Source of the DNA: Bacillota bacterium
GTDB lineage: Bacteria; Bacillota; UBA4882; UBA8346
DNA: 64,000 nt
Assembly (NCBI GenBank): GCA_023402395.1
Contig: JAEYGI010000042.1
Span: 124,001-188,000 of the forward strand
Direction: 5' to 3'
Part shown: in pieces, positions 42,384 through 51,157 of the stretch
How the letters are laid out: every line of letters begins with the position of its first letter
Position numbering within the stretch: position 1 is the stretch's first letter
Position numbers and translations under genes: made by a program
Notes under the pieces: generated by a model
Told to the model about the DNA's origin: nothing
The model's database searches: none
Seen by the model: only the letters and a program-made list of their open reading frames with translations

Positions 42384-43106
42384 TTGACGGGAAAACTTTA
42401 CGGGGTTGGAATCGGACCGGGGGATCCGGAGTTAATCACCATCAAGGCCAAGCGGATTTTGAGCGAAGCCGAGGTGATCGCCTTCCCCAAGACCGCCCTT
42501 GAAAAAGCCAGCCTGGCGTGGTCCATCGCCGCCGACCAGGGCGTGGGCGGCAAAGAACAACTGGAATTGCTGTTTCCGATGAGCTCGGATCAGAAGGTTT
42601 TGCGGGAAAGCTGGAATGCGGCGGCGGGCCGGATCCGGGAAAAGCTGGAGGAAGGAAAAAGAGTGGCCTTTATCACTCTCGGCGATCCCACGGTTTACAG
42701 CACTTATATGTATATCCACCAACAATTGGTTGCGACGGGATACGCCGCCGAGATCATCCCGGGAGTTCCCTCGTTTTGCGCGGCCGCGGCCAAAGCCGGA
42801 ATCAGCCTCGCTGAGAATCGGGAGACCGTCGCCATTCTCCCGTCAGCCGATCAGCCCAATAGCCTGGCCGGAGTCTTGAGTAGTTTCGACAACATCGTGC
42901 TGATGAAGGTGTCGAGGGATTGGGCCGGATTGAAAGCAGTGCTGAAAGCCGAAGGCTTGCTGGAAACAGCGGTCCTGGCGAGCCGGTGCGGTATGGAAGG
43001 GGAACGGATCACCACCCACCTAGAGGCGGTGGACGAGGCCGACCTCAGTTATTTTACGACGGTGATCGTCAAAAAGGCCGGAGTCCGAGGGGTTAAAGAG
43101 CCATGA
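42384..43106 (+). CDS. cbiL: Cobalt-factor II C20-methyltransferase
   Basis: 240-residue SAM-dependent tetrapyrrole methylase. YGVGIGPGDPELITIKAKRIL starts the fold, and TLGDPTVYSTYMYIHQQL and IPGVPSFCAAAAKAGISLAE are C20-methylase patterns. The start is TTG 42384 with GGAGGAATCAGG upstream. It acts on cobalt-sirohydrochlorin, the product of CbiX. Overlaps cbiF by 4 bp. Confidence 0.93.
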   Translation: MTGKLYGVGIGPGDPELITIKAKRILSEAEVIAFPKTALEKASLAWSIAADQGVGGKEQLELLFPMSSDQKVLRESWNAAAGRIREKLEEGKRVAFITLGDPTVYSTYMYIHQQLVATGYAAEIIPGVPSFCAAAAKAGISLAENRETVAILPSADQPNSLAGVLSSFDNIVLMKVSRDWAGLKAVLKAEGLLETAVLASRCGMEGERITTHLEAVDEADLSYFTTVIVKKAGVRGVKEP

Positions 43107-43855
43107 TCCATTTTATCGGCGCCGGACCGGGCGATCCAGAATTGATCACGGTGAAAGGAAAACGCTGTCTCGCGGAAGCCGATGTGATTATCTACGCCGG
43201 TTCGCTGGTCAATAAAGAGCTTTTGAACTGCGCCAAACCCGGCTGCGAGATCCATGACAGCTCTCGAATGACCTTGGATGAGGTCTTAACGGTAATGGTC
43301 GCGGCGGAAGCGGCCGGGAAAACGGTTGCCAGGGTTCATACCGGCGATCCGTCTCTTTACGGCGCGCTGCGGGAACAGTTGGACGCCCTCGACCGGCAAG
43401 GGCTGAGCTATGAGATCGTCCCCGGCGTAAGCTCCTTTTTGGCGGCGGCTGCCGCGCTCAAAAAAGAATACACGCTGCCCGGCGTCAGCCAAACTGTGAT
43501 CCTTACCCGCCTGGAAGGGAGAACCGCGGTTTCCACCGCGGAGTCCATCGAAGCCTTGGCCGGACACGGAGCAACGATGGTGGTCTTTTTAAGCGTGGCG
43601 ATGATCGACGATCTGGTGATGAAATTGAGATCCAGCTATCCAGAGCGCACACCGGTGGCAGTCGTTTATAAGGCGTCCTGGCCGGAGCAGAAAGTGGTTC
43701 GCGGCACCTTGGAAGATATCACCGCCAAGGTGAAAAGGGAAGGGATCAGCAAGACCGCACTGGTGGTGGTCGGCGCTTTCCTGGACGAGGAGTACGAGTT
43801 GTCAAGGCTTTACGACCCGGCGTTTGGACATGGGTTCCGGAGCGCCCGGGAATGA
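43103..43855 (+). CDS. cbiF: Cobalt-precorrin-4 C11-methyltransferase
   Basis: 250 residues. MIHFIGAGPGDPELITVKG and VARVHTGDPSLYGALREQLDAL are diagnostic of CbiF/CobM. GVSSFLAAAAALKKEYTLP lies in the substrate cleft. The product is opened by CbiG, whose gene overlaps by 4 bp. Confidence 0.95.
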   Translation: MIHFIGAGPGDPELITVKGKRCLAEADVIIYAGSLVNKELLNCAKPGCEIHDSSRMTLDEVLTVMVAAEAAGKTVARVHTGDPSLYGALREQLDALDRQGLSYEIVPGVSSFLAAAAALKKEYTLPGVSQTVILTRLEGRTAVSTAESIEALAGHGATMVVFLSVAMIDDLVMKLRSSYPERTPVAVVYKASWPEQKVVRGTLEDITAKVKREGISKTALVVVGAFLDEEYELSRLYDPAFGHGFRSARE

Positions 43856-44919
43856 GGAGCGCCGTGATTGCGCTGACCAAAAACGGAACGGAGTTGGCGC
43901 TTAGGTTAGGACGGGCTTTGGACGCCGATATCTACGCCAAAGGCGAGTGGCTGGCCCGATCCCCGGCAAGGGAAAGCGGGCGGATTCACCCGTTCGTCAT
44001 TGATTTCCGGGAGACCGTTAAACAAATATTCTTCGATTATGAAGCGATTGTTTTTATCATGGCCTGCGGCATCGTGGTCCGAAGCATCGCTCCTTATCTT
44101 AAGGATAAACGAAGCGACCCGGCGGTGGTAGTGGTCGATGAAGTCGGGCGCTTCGCGATCAGCCTTTTATCCGGGCATATCGGCGGAGCCAACCGTCTGG
44201 CCGAAAAAGTCGCGGCGATCCTGGAGGGAACCGCGGTCATTACCACCGCCACCGATATCAACGGAGTGGTTGCCTTCGATGAGCTGGCCGCAGCCAACGG
44301 CTGCCGGATTGAGAATATTGAGGACCTGAAATCGATCAGCTCCGAACTGGTCAACGGAGGCAGGGTTAGCTTCTTTTGTGACGGCGGAACGGCCGGATCC
44401 CTGCCGCCGAACATTGACCCGTATTCGGACGGAGCCGCCCACAAGTTGGCCGTGGTCGTGACCAACTCACTGGAGATACCGGTGCGGGCCGAAAAGATTC
44501 TGTGGCTGAGGCCCGCCAACTTGACCTTGGGGCTCGGATGCAGGAAAGGCAAGACCAAAGGGGAGATTGAGGAAGCGATCCGGGCTTTTTTGCAACGGCA
44601 CGGAAAGAGTATTCTTTCCGTGCGCTGCGTCGCTTCGATCGCGCTGAAAGCCGGCGAGCCGGGGATCGTCGAATTTTGCAAAGAGCGGGGCATTCCGTTC
44701 CGGACGTTTACGGCGGCGGAGATTGCGGCCGTAGAAGACCGGTTCTCCGGTTCCGAGTTTGTCAGAACGATCACCGGCGTCGGCTCGGTGGCTGAAGCCT
44801 GCGCGGCGCTGGCCGCTGCCAATGGGAAGCTGATTGTCCCAAAGACGATCGGGGATGGGATCACCCTGGCCTTGGCCGAAACGGAGCAGCGGTTTACCTT
44901 TGCCGTGGACACCCTGTGA
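43852..44919 (+). CDS. cbiG: Cobalt-precorrin-5A hydrolase
   Basis: Opens the delta-lactone and releases acetaldehyde; 355 residues. The N-terminal domain carries IFIMACGIVVRSIAPYL and SLLSGHIGGANRLAEKVA, and the C-terminal CobE-like domain carries LTLGLGCRKGKTKGEIEEA. CbiG exists only in the anaerobic route. Followed by an 18-bp gap to cbiH. Confidence 0.95.
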   Translation: MRSAVIALTKNGTELALRLGRALDADIYAKGEWLARSPARESGRIHPFVIDFRETVKQIFFDYEAIVFIMACGIVVRSIAPYLKDKRSDPAVVVVDEVGRFAISLLSGHIGGANRLAEKVAAILEGTAVITTATDINGVVAFDELAAANGCRIENIEDLKSISSELVNGGRVSFFCDGGTAGSLPPNIDPYSDGAAHKLAVVVTNSLEIPVRAEKILWLRPANLTLGLGCRKGKTKGEIEEAIRAFLQRHGKSILSVRCVASIALKAGEPGIVEFCKERGIPFRTFTAAEIAAVEDRFSGSEFVRTITGVGSVAEACAALAAANGKLIVPKTIGDGITLALAETEQRFTFAVDTL

Positions 44920-44937
44920 TAAGGAGAATCAGAACCG

Positions 44938-45669
44938 ATGTCAAAGATAACGGTTGTCGGCATCGGCCCGGGCGGCTTGGAAGATATGACGCTTCGGGCC
45001 ATCAAGGCCATTGAGGATTCGGATATCGTTATCGGATACCGTACTTATATTGAATTGATTCGGGCCAATTTTCCGGGGAAGCCGATCATCCCTTCCGCGA
45101 TGACTCATGAGATTGAGCGCTGTGAGCTGGCGTTGGCCACGGCCCTAGAGGGCCGGAAGGTGGCCCTGATCAGCGGCGGGGATAGCGGAATCTACGGCAT
45201 GGCCGGCATCATGCTGGAAGTGGTTCAGCGGTCCGGGAAAGCGGTCGCGGTCGAGGTGGTGCCGGGGATCACCGCGGCCAGCGCGGCGGCGGCGGTTTTG
45301 GGAGCGCCATTGATGCACGATTTTGCAGTGATCAGCCTCAGCGATCGGCTGACTCCGCTGGATACGATTTATCAGCGGGTCGAATCTGCCGCCCGGAGCG
45401 ATTTCGTGATCTGCCTTTATAATCCCAAGAGTCAGGGCCGATCCGGCTACATCGAGACGGCCAGGGACATCATCCTGCAATACCGGTCCGTCGCGACCCC
45501 GGTCGGAATCGTGCGCGACGCGGGCCGGGAAAATCAGGAGTTTCAGGTGGCGACGCTTGAAACCATGCTCGATTTTTTAATCGATATGTCCACCGTGGTG
45601 ATTATCGGCAATTCCGGGACATACATCGCGGACGGCCGGATGATCACGCCACGCGGGTATAAACTGTAG
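44938..45669 (+). CDS. cbiH: Cobalt-factor III C17-methyltransferase
   Basis: 243-residue SAM-dependent ring-contraction methylase. VVGIGPGGLEDMTLRAI, ISGGDSGIYGMAGIML and ICLYNPKSQGRSGYI are CbiH/CobJ patterns. It methylates C17 and contracts the ring. No C-terminal ferredoxin-like extension is present. Ends directly at the next gene start. Confidence 0.94.
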   Translation: MSKITVVGIGPGGLEDMTLRAIKAIEDSDIVIGYRTYIELIRANFPGKPIIPSAMTHEIERCELALATALEGRKVALISGGDSGIYGMAGIMLEVVQRSGKAVAVEVVPGITAASAAAAVLGAPLMHDFAVISLSDRLTPLDTIYQRVESAARSDFVICLYNPKSQGRSGYIETARDIILQYRSVATPVGIVRDAGRENQEFQVATLETMLDFLIDMSTVVIIGNSGTYIADGRMITPRGYKL

Positions 45670-46476
45670 GTGATCCGATTGGGGCGAATCATGGTATTGG
45701 CCGGCACGGCCGACGGCCGCCAAATCGCCGGAGAACTCCTGAAAGCCGGAGCGGAGGTCATTGCCACGGTGACCACCGGCTATGGCCGGGAACTTTTGAG
45801 CGGTTATCCGGGAATCCAAATTTATCAGGGCAAGCTCAATGCCGCAGCGATGCTGCGATTGATCCGGGCGCAGCGGATCGATTGTCTGATCGATGCCTCG
45901 CACCCGTTTGCCCGGGAAGCCTCCGTTAATGCCATCGCGGCCTGTGGCGAAGCGGGCATTGGATATCTCCGGTTTGAGCGAAACGGGGTCGTGACGGTGG
46001 AGGGCGCCGTTGTCCGGCGGGTCCTAGACTTTGAGGCCGCCGCCGATGCCGCGACGGAGGTGATCCGCCACGGGCCGGGCAATGTTCTGTTGACGATCGG
46101 CAGCCATCATTTGCGATGGTTCCTTGAAAAGATCCCGGACTATCCAAAGCGGCTCGTGGTCAGAGTCTTGCCGGACAGCGGCGTGATTGCGGAATGTGAG
46201 GCGGCCGGCTTGGACAGCGGCAATATCATTGCCATAAAAGGACCGTTCTCGGTGGAGTTGAACCTAGAACTATTACGGCATTGCAACGCCTCGGTAATGG
46301 TCACCAAGGACAGCGGCGCGGCCGGCGGGGTGCGGGAGAAGATTGAGGCAGCGGCCAGCCTGGGGATTCCGGTAATCATGGTGGCCCGGCCGGACCTGGA
46401 CTATCCTTGCCAGGCGAACGCCGTCGCGGAGGTGGTCCAATGGGTAAAGCAACGGGGATTGATACCAAATCAGTAA
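45670..46476 (+). CDS. cbiJ: Cobalt-precorrin-6A reductase
   Basis: 268 residues of the CbiJ/CobK family, NAD(P)H-dependent. MVLAGTADGRQIAGEL starts the nucleotide-binding fold, IDASHPFAREASVNAIAAC and VTKDSGAAGGVREKIEAA are conserved. It starts at GTG 45670 immediately after the cbiH stop; ATG 45691 is a weaker alternative. Confidence 0.93.
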   Translation: MIRLGRIMVLAGTADGRQIAGELLKAGAEVIATVTTGYGRELLSGYPGIQIYQGKLNAAAMLRLIRAQRIDCLIDASHPFAREASVNAIAACGEAGIGYLRFERNGVVTVEGAVVRRVLDFEAAADAATEVIRHGPGNVLLTIGSHHLRWFLEKIPDYPKRLVVRVLPDSGVIAECEAAGLDSGNIIAIKGPFSVELNLELLRHCNASVMVTKDSGAAGGVREKIEAAASLGIPVIMVARPDLDYPCQANAVAEVVQWVKQRGLIPNQ

Positions 46477-46494
46477 AGCGCGGGGGATGAGCAA

Positions 46495-46857
46495 ATGAAC
46501 GGGATTTTGATCTTGGCCCATGGCAGCAGGCGGCAGGAGACGGAGCAAATTCTGAATTCGCTGACTCAAAAAGTAAAGGAGCGCACCGGAGAGGAGTTGG
46601 TTTGTCCGGCGTTCCTGCAATTTTCCGACCAGAACCTGGAGGCGGGGATTGAAACCTTAATCCGGAAAGGAGCCACCAACATTAAAGTCATTCCGATGTT
46701 TCTCTTTGACGGGATTCATGTCACCGAGGACATCCCGGGTGAACTGGAAGCGATCAAGGCCAAACATCCGGGAATCGAGTTGAAGATGAGCAAGCACCTC
46801 AGCGATGACGACCGGATCGCCGATATTCTGGTGGACCGGATCCAGTCACTGCCTTGA
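46495..46857 (+). CDS. cbiX: Sirohydrochlorin cobaltochelatase, short CbiX form
   Basis: Inserts cobalt into sirohydrochlorin at the entry of the anaerobic pathway. At 120 residues it is the half-size CbiX(S) form known mainly from archaea, which works as a homodimer. Metal-binding residues are His9 (LILAHGSR) and His75 (DGIHVTEDIP). No second chelatase domain or His-rich tail is present. Confidence 0.9.
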   Translation: MNGILILAHGSRRQETEQILNSLTQKVKERTGEELVCPAFLQFSDQNLEAGIETLIRKGATNIKVIPMFLFDGIHVTEDIPGELEAIKAKHPGIELKMSKHLSDDDRIADILVDRIQSLP

Positions 46858-46890
46858 TCAAGGACATTTCTGGCGGAAGGGGCAAGGCAC

Positions 46891-48294
46891 ATGACCATTC
46901 CCAGGCTCGTGATCGCCGGGACCCATAGCGGCTGCGGCAAAACCAGCGTTGCCATGGGGATCATGGCGGTGTTGAGGGGCAGGGGGCTCAAGGTTCAACC
47001 TTACAAGACGGGGCCTGATTATATCGATCCGATGTTTCATACCGAAGTTACTGGGAGAGTCTCGCGTAATCTGGACAGCTGGATGTTGCCGCCGGAGACG
47101 GTCGGCCGGCTCTTTTCCAAAAGCGCGGCCGATGCCGATATCGCAGTCATCGAAGGCGTGATGGGCCTTTATGACGGGTATGGGGGGCGATCGATCGCGG
47201 GCAGCACGGCCGATGTCGCCAAGCTTACCGGCGCTCCGGTAATCCTGGTAATCAACGGGTCGGCCATGTCGCTCAGCGCGGCGGCGCTGGTCAAGGGCTT
47301 TTTAGAGTTCGATCCGGCCCGGGCGGTAAAAGGCGTCATCATCAACAAGCTATCCGGCCTCGGCCATTATCAGTTGCTGAAGGAAGTAATCGAGGAGCAC
47401 GCCGGGGTTCCGGTGTTGGGATACTTGCGGCGTTCGGAGGAGGTAGCCCTCGGCGGCCGGCATCTGGGCTTAGTCACCAGCGTGGAAGTAGCGGATTTAA
47501 AGGAAAAAATCGCGCGGCTGGCGGCGGAGATTCAAGCCACGGTCGATCTGGAGCGGTTGCTCCGCATTGCCAGGGAAGGGACTGGGGCGGAGACGGCACT
47601 GGGGTTGCCGGAGATCAAACCGGTGGGCAAGGCGCGGATCGCGGTCGCCAAGGATCGGGCCTTCTGTTTTTATTACCAGGACAACCTGGATCTACTGGAA
47701 GCGCTGGGCGCGGAGCTCGCTTGGGTCAGCCCCATCGCTGACTCCGGGCTGCCGCCCGATATCGACGGGCTTTACATCGGCGGCGGCTATCCGGAGCTGT
47801 GGGCCGCGGAATTGGAGGGGAATCGCCCGATGCGAACCGATATTCGGCGCCGGATCCAGAACGGATTGCCCACGTATGCCGAGTGCGGCGGCCTGATGTA
47901 TCTGGGGGAAAGTCTCGCCGACCATGAGGGGAAGACGTTCGAAATGGTTGGCGCGCTGCCCGGGAAAAGCCGGATGACGCCGGGATTGCAACGCTTCGGT
48001 TATGTCAATGTCAGAGTGACCGCGGATAACATCCTGGCCCGGCAAGGCCAGGAGATCCGGGCTCACGAGTTTCACTACTCCGAGATGGCCGCTGCTGCGG
48101 GCCTGCGGTGTTGCTTCGAGGTATCCAAACGCCGGGAAGGAACGGTCGTCAAGTCTTGGCCGTGCGGCTTTACGACCGTGAACCTCCTGGCCGGCTATCC
48201 CCATCTGCATTTTTGGGCCAATCCGGCGTTCGCGGAGGGATTTGTCCGCAGTTGTCTTTGGTTTCGCCGGGAGAAAGCGGGGGAACGCCGATGA
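46891..48294 (+). CDS. cbiA: Cobyrinate a,c-diamide synthase
   Basis: 467-residue ATP- and glutamine-dependent amidase. N-terminal P-loop AGTHSGCGKTSVAMG, EGVMGLYDGYGG in the synthase domain, and a C-terminal class I glutaminase domain with nucleophile Cys332 (AECGGLMYLG) and HEFHYSE holding the catalytic His. It amidates the a and c side chains. The cbiP start overlaps its stop by 4 bp. Confidence 0.96.
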   Translation: MTIPRLVIAGTHSGCGKTSVAMGIMAVLRGRGLKVQPYKTGPDYIDPMFHTEVTGRVSRNLDSWMLPPETVGRLFSKSAADADIAVIEGVMGLYDGYGGRSIAGSTADVAKLTGAPVILVINGSAMSLSAAALVKGFLEFDPARAVKGVIINKLSGLGHYQLLKEVIEEHAGVPVLGYLRRSEEVALGGRHLGLVTSVEVADLKEKIARLAAEIQATVDLERLLRIAREGTGAETALGLPEIKPVGKARIAVAKDRAFCFYYQDNLDLLEALGAELAWVSPIADSGLPPDIDGLYIGGGYPELWAAELEGNRPMRTDIRRRIQNGLPTYAECGGLMYLGESLADHEGKTFEMVGALPGKSRMTPGLQRFGYVNVRVTADNILARQGQEIRAHEFHYSEMAAAAGLRCCFEVSKRREGTVVKSWPCGFTTVNLLAGYPHLHFWANPAFAEGFVRSCLWFRREKAGERR

Positions 48295-49850
48295 CCGCCA
48301 AATGCATCATGGTTCAGGGCACGGCGTCGTCCGTCGGCAAGAGCATCATTGTCGCCGGCCTTTGCCGGATTTTCCGGCAGGACGGCTACCGGGTGGCCCC
48401 TTTTAAATCGCAGAATATGGCGCTCAACTCATTCATCACCGCCGACGGTTTCGAAATGGGCCGGGCCCAGGTGGTTCAGGCCGAGGCGGCCGGGATCAAA
48501 CCCGACGTCCGGATGAATCCGATCCTGCTCAAGCCGACCACCGACCGGAAAGCCCAGGTGATCGTCAACGGTAAAGTCTTAGCCAACATGTCAGCCGCGG
48601 AATATCACGACTACAAACCGCGCTTGGCCGGGATGGTCCGGCAGATCTATCAGGAACTGGCCGACGAGTACGAGGTGATCGTCATCGAGGGCGCCGGCAG
48701 CCCGGTCGAGATCAATCTGCGGGACCGGGACATCGTCAATATGGGCCTGGCCGAATTGGTCGACGCGCCGGTGCTTCTGGCGGGCGATATCGACAAGGGC
48801 GGGGTCTTCGCCGCCCTGGCCGGCACCATGCTGTTGCTGAAAGAGGAGGAACGGCAGCGGGTTAAAGGAGTGATCATCAACAAATTCCGGGGTGACCCGG
48901 AGATTCTCAAACCTGGAATCGTCATGATTGAAGAGATCATCAAACGGCCGGTGCTGGGGGTCATTCCCTATCTGAAGCTGGGGATCGACGACGAAGACAG
49001 CGTGACGGAACGGCTAGAACCCCTCCGCGCCGGCTCCAGCGGCGCCGCGATTAGGGTCGCTGTCGTCAAGCTGCCCCATATTTCAAACTTTACCGACTTT
49101 AATCCCCTGGAGCGGGTCCCCGGAGTCGGACTGGGCTACGTGGGCGATCCCGCCGCGCTGAAACGGCTCGGCCGGCCGGACTTGATTGTGCTGCCGGGGA
49201 CCAAAAACACCATCGACGATCTGCGCTACATCCGGGAATGCGGCCTGGAAGCGGAGATCCTTCGGCTGCGGGCCGAGGGGGTTCCGGTTTTCGGGATCTG
49301 CGGCGGTTATCAGATGTTGGGGCGGGAGATCCGCGACAGCGACGGAATGGAGAGTTCGCTGCCGCGAATCGACGGGATGGGGTTGTTGCCGATCGACACG
49401 GTTTTGGCCAAGGAGAAGCGGACCCGGCAGGTCGAGGCGGTGGTCGCCGGAGCGGCCAGCCTTCTGGAAGGGCTCACCGGGGAAACGGTACACGGCTATG
49501 AGATTCACCTGGGGGTTTCGGTTCCGGAGCCAGGGACCGATTGCAAGCCGTTTGCCGCGATTCGGGGCGGGGAGCCCCGCCTCCAGGGTGCGCCGGACGG
49601 AACGGTCAGTCCGGCGGGCGACGTCATCGGCACTTATCTGCACGGCATCTTTGACAACACGGCGTTCGCCTACGGGCTCATCAACAATTTGCGGAGACGA
49701 AAGGGCCTGAGGGCGTTGGACCTCCCTTCCGGCGCTGAGCGCGAGTTTAAGCAGGCTGAATATGACCGGCTGGCCCGGGTGCTGCGGGAGAGCCTGGATT
49801 TGGGGAAGATTCGTGAGATTTTGGAACGCCGGGGAAGCGCCGGTCCATGA
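48291..49850 (+). CDS. cbiP: Cobyric acid synthase
   Basis: 519 residues. P-loop-like VQGTASSVGKSIIVAGLC, FKSQNMALNSF and EGAGSPVEINLRDRDIVNMG in the synthase half; glutaminase nucleophile Cys337 (GICGGYQMLG) and HGYEIHLG in the C-terminal half. It adds four amides to give cobyric acid. ATG 48291 is the start; a longer in-frame reading from 48108 lies within cbiA. Confidence 0.96.
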   Translation: MTAKCIMVQGTASSVGKSIIVAGLCRIFRQDGYRVAPFKSQNMALNSFITADGFEMGRAQVVQAEAAGIKPDVRMNPILLKPTTDRKAQVIVNGKVLANMSAAEYHDYKPRLAGMVRQIYQELADEYEVIVIEGAGSPVEINLRDRDIVNMGLAELVDAPVLLAGDIDKGGVFAALAGTMLLLKEEERQRVKGVIINKFRGDPEILKPGIVMIEEIIKRPVLGVIPYLKLGIDDEDSVTERLEPLRAGSSGAAIRVAVVKLPHISNFTDFNPLERVPGVGLGYVGDPAALKRLGRPDLIVLPGTKNTIDDLRYIRECGLEAEILRLRAEGVPVFGICGGYQMLGREIRDSDGMESSLPRIDGMGLLPIDTVLAKEKRTRQVEAVVAGAASLLEGLTGETVHGYEIHLGVSVPEPGTDCKPFAAIRGGEPRLQGAPDGTVSPAGDVIGTYLHGIFDNTAFAYGLINNLRRRKGLRALDLPSGAEREFKQAEYDRLARVLRESLDLGKIREILERRGSAGP

Positions 49851-49880
49851 TGACGGCGGGTGAAGGGAGGGGTGATCCCG

Positions 49881-50408
49881 ATGCCGGGATTGGTTCATAT
49901 TTATACGGGCGACGGCAAAGGAAAGACGACGGCAGCGGTCGGGCTCGGCCTCCGGGCCTGGGGCCGGGGCCTGAGGGTGCTGATGATCCAGTTTTTGAAG
50001 GGCCGGGACAGCGGCGAAGTATTGGCCATCGAACGGCTGACGCCCGGGTTTGAGGTTTACCGGAACAAAACGGCCGTCCAATTTATCCGGCGGATGAATC
50101 CCGAGGAACTGGAAGCGTGCCGGGGCGAGGTTCGCGCCGGCTTGCAATATGCCAGGGCCGCTTCGCAAAGCGAACATTGGGATGTCTTAATTCTGGACGA
50201 GATGATGGCCGCGATCGCGGCCGGTTTTGTTTCCGCCGGAGAAGTGGCGGAGCTCATCCAAAACAAGGCGGCGGGACTGGAGTTGGTTCTCACCGGCCGG
50301 AACGCCCCGGAGGAGCTGCTCCGGCGGGCCGACTATGTTTCGCGGATCGCGGCCGAAAAGCATCCGCTGGCGCAAGGAGTCCGGGCGCGCCGGGGCATTG
50401 AGTATTAA
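49881..50408 (+). CDS. cobO: Cob(I)alamin adenosyltransferase, CobO/BtuR type
   Basis: Adds the adenosyl group to the corrinoid; 175 residues. The P-loop GDGKGKTTAAVGLGLRAWG and ILDEMMAA (Walker B) identify the CobA/CobO/BtuR family rather than PduO. ATG 49881 lies 8 bp after AAGGGAGG; GTG 49860 is a less likely start. Last gene of the operon; genes for the later steps (cbiB, cobD, cobU, cobS) are not in the window. Confidence 0.93.
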   Translation: MPGLVHIYTGDGKGKTTAAVGLGLRAWGRGLRVLMIQFLKGRDSGEVLAIERLTPGFEVYRNKTAVQFIRRMNPEELEACRGEVRAGLQYARAASQSEHWDVLILDEMMAAIAAGFVSAGEVAELIQNKAAGLELVLTGRNAPEELLRRADYVSRIAAEKHPLAQGVRARRGIEY

Positions 50409-50452
50409 CCGCCCCCGTCCCGCGGATTGGTAAGAACGGTGGATTTTTGAAC

Positions 50453-50471
50453 AGCCGGGGAGATCCCGGCT
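50453..50471 (+). other. Hairpin after the cobalamin operon
   Basis: AGCCGGG/CCCGGCT with a GAGAT loop. There is no T run after it, so its role as a terminator is uncertain. Confidence 0.4.
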
Positions 50472-50518
50472 CGCTTCATAAAGGTTCCCTTTGACCGCCG
50501 GACACTGAAAAAAGTGCT

Positions 50519-50876
50519 CCGGCATTAGCTGCCGTAAGTCCGGCGCTTGATGCCGCTGCCCCGGCATCAAGCGCCGCAGGTGCGGCAGTGAATGCCGTAA
50601 GTGCGGCAACGAGTGCCGGTTACCCCAGCGGTGAATGCCGCTCATCCGGCATTGGCTGCCGCAGGTCCGGCATTCACTGCCGTTACTCCGGCATCAAGCG
50701 CCGCAGATGCGGCAATGAGTGCCGTAAGTGCGGCAACCGATGCCGCGATTCCCGCAATCAATGCCGTTCATCCGGCATTGGACGCCGCAAGTATGGCATT
50801 CCATGCCGTAACTCCGGCAAGTGATGCCGCAAGTCCGGCAATCCCCGCCGATGTATCCGAAGCCGCAGCAAGAGCT
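50519..50876. repeat. 21-bp tandem array 3
   Basis: About 17 units of 21 bp, consensus CCGGCATTNANTGCCGNAAGT, each containing the palindrome CGGCATTnanTGCCG. The step is exact except for one 1-bp insertion between 50603 and 50646. That indel breaks any long reading frame, so coding is unlikely. The array fills the middle of the 749-bp spacer between the cobalamin operon and an ABC transporter operon. The remaining 50877-51157 is AT-rich and holds no gene I can support. Confidence 0.85.
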
Positions 50877-51157
50877 TTGACGGTTTCATCGGCTCCTCCC
50901 CCATCATTTCCGGATCAAAGCGATCCTCATGAAAATACCGCCTTCCCGAACCACTTCCTCTTTTAGAACAACTTCGTTTCCCACGGTTCCACCGCCGGAA
51001 GAACCATCGGATAACACCGTTAATTGAGCCAAAAAAGACTTGACCGGCAAATCATTATTAATGGAACTTTTACAATTTTTTAACGTTTAAATTACTACTT
51101 GTGCCATTTTCTGGGTAAAAAGGGATTGAAAGCGGGAAAATTTAAAAAGAAGGAGGA

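Noticed and set aside
50588..50966. Cys/Arg-rich and Ala-rich reading frames in array 3
   Set aside because: They arise from the 21-bp repeat, overlap in different frames, and a 1-bp indel breaks phase.
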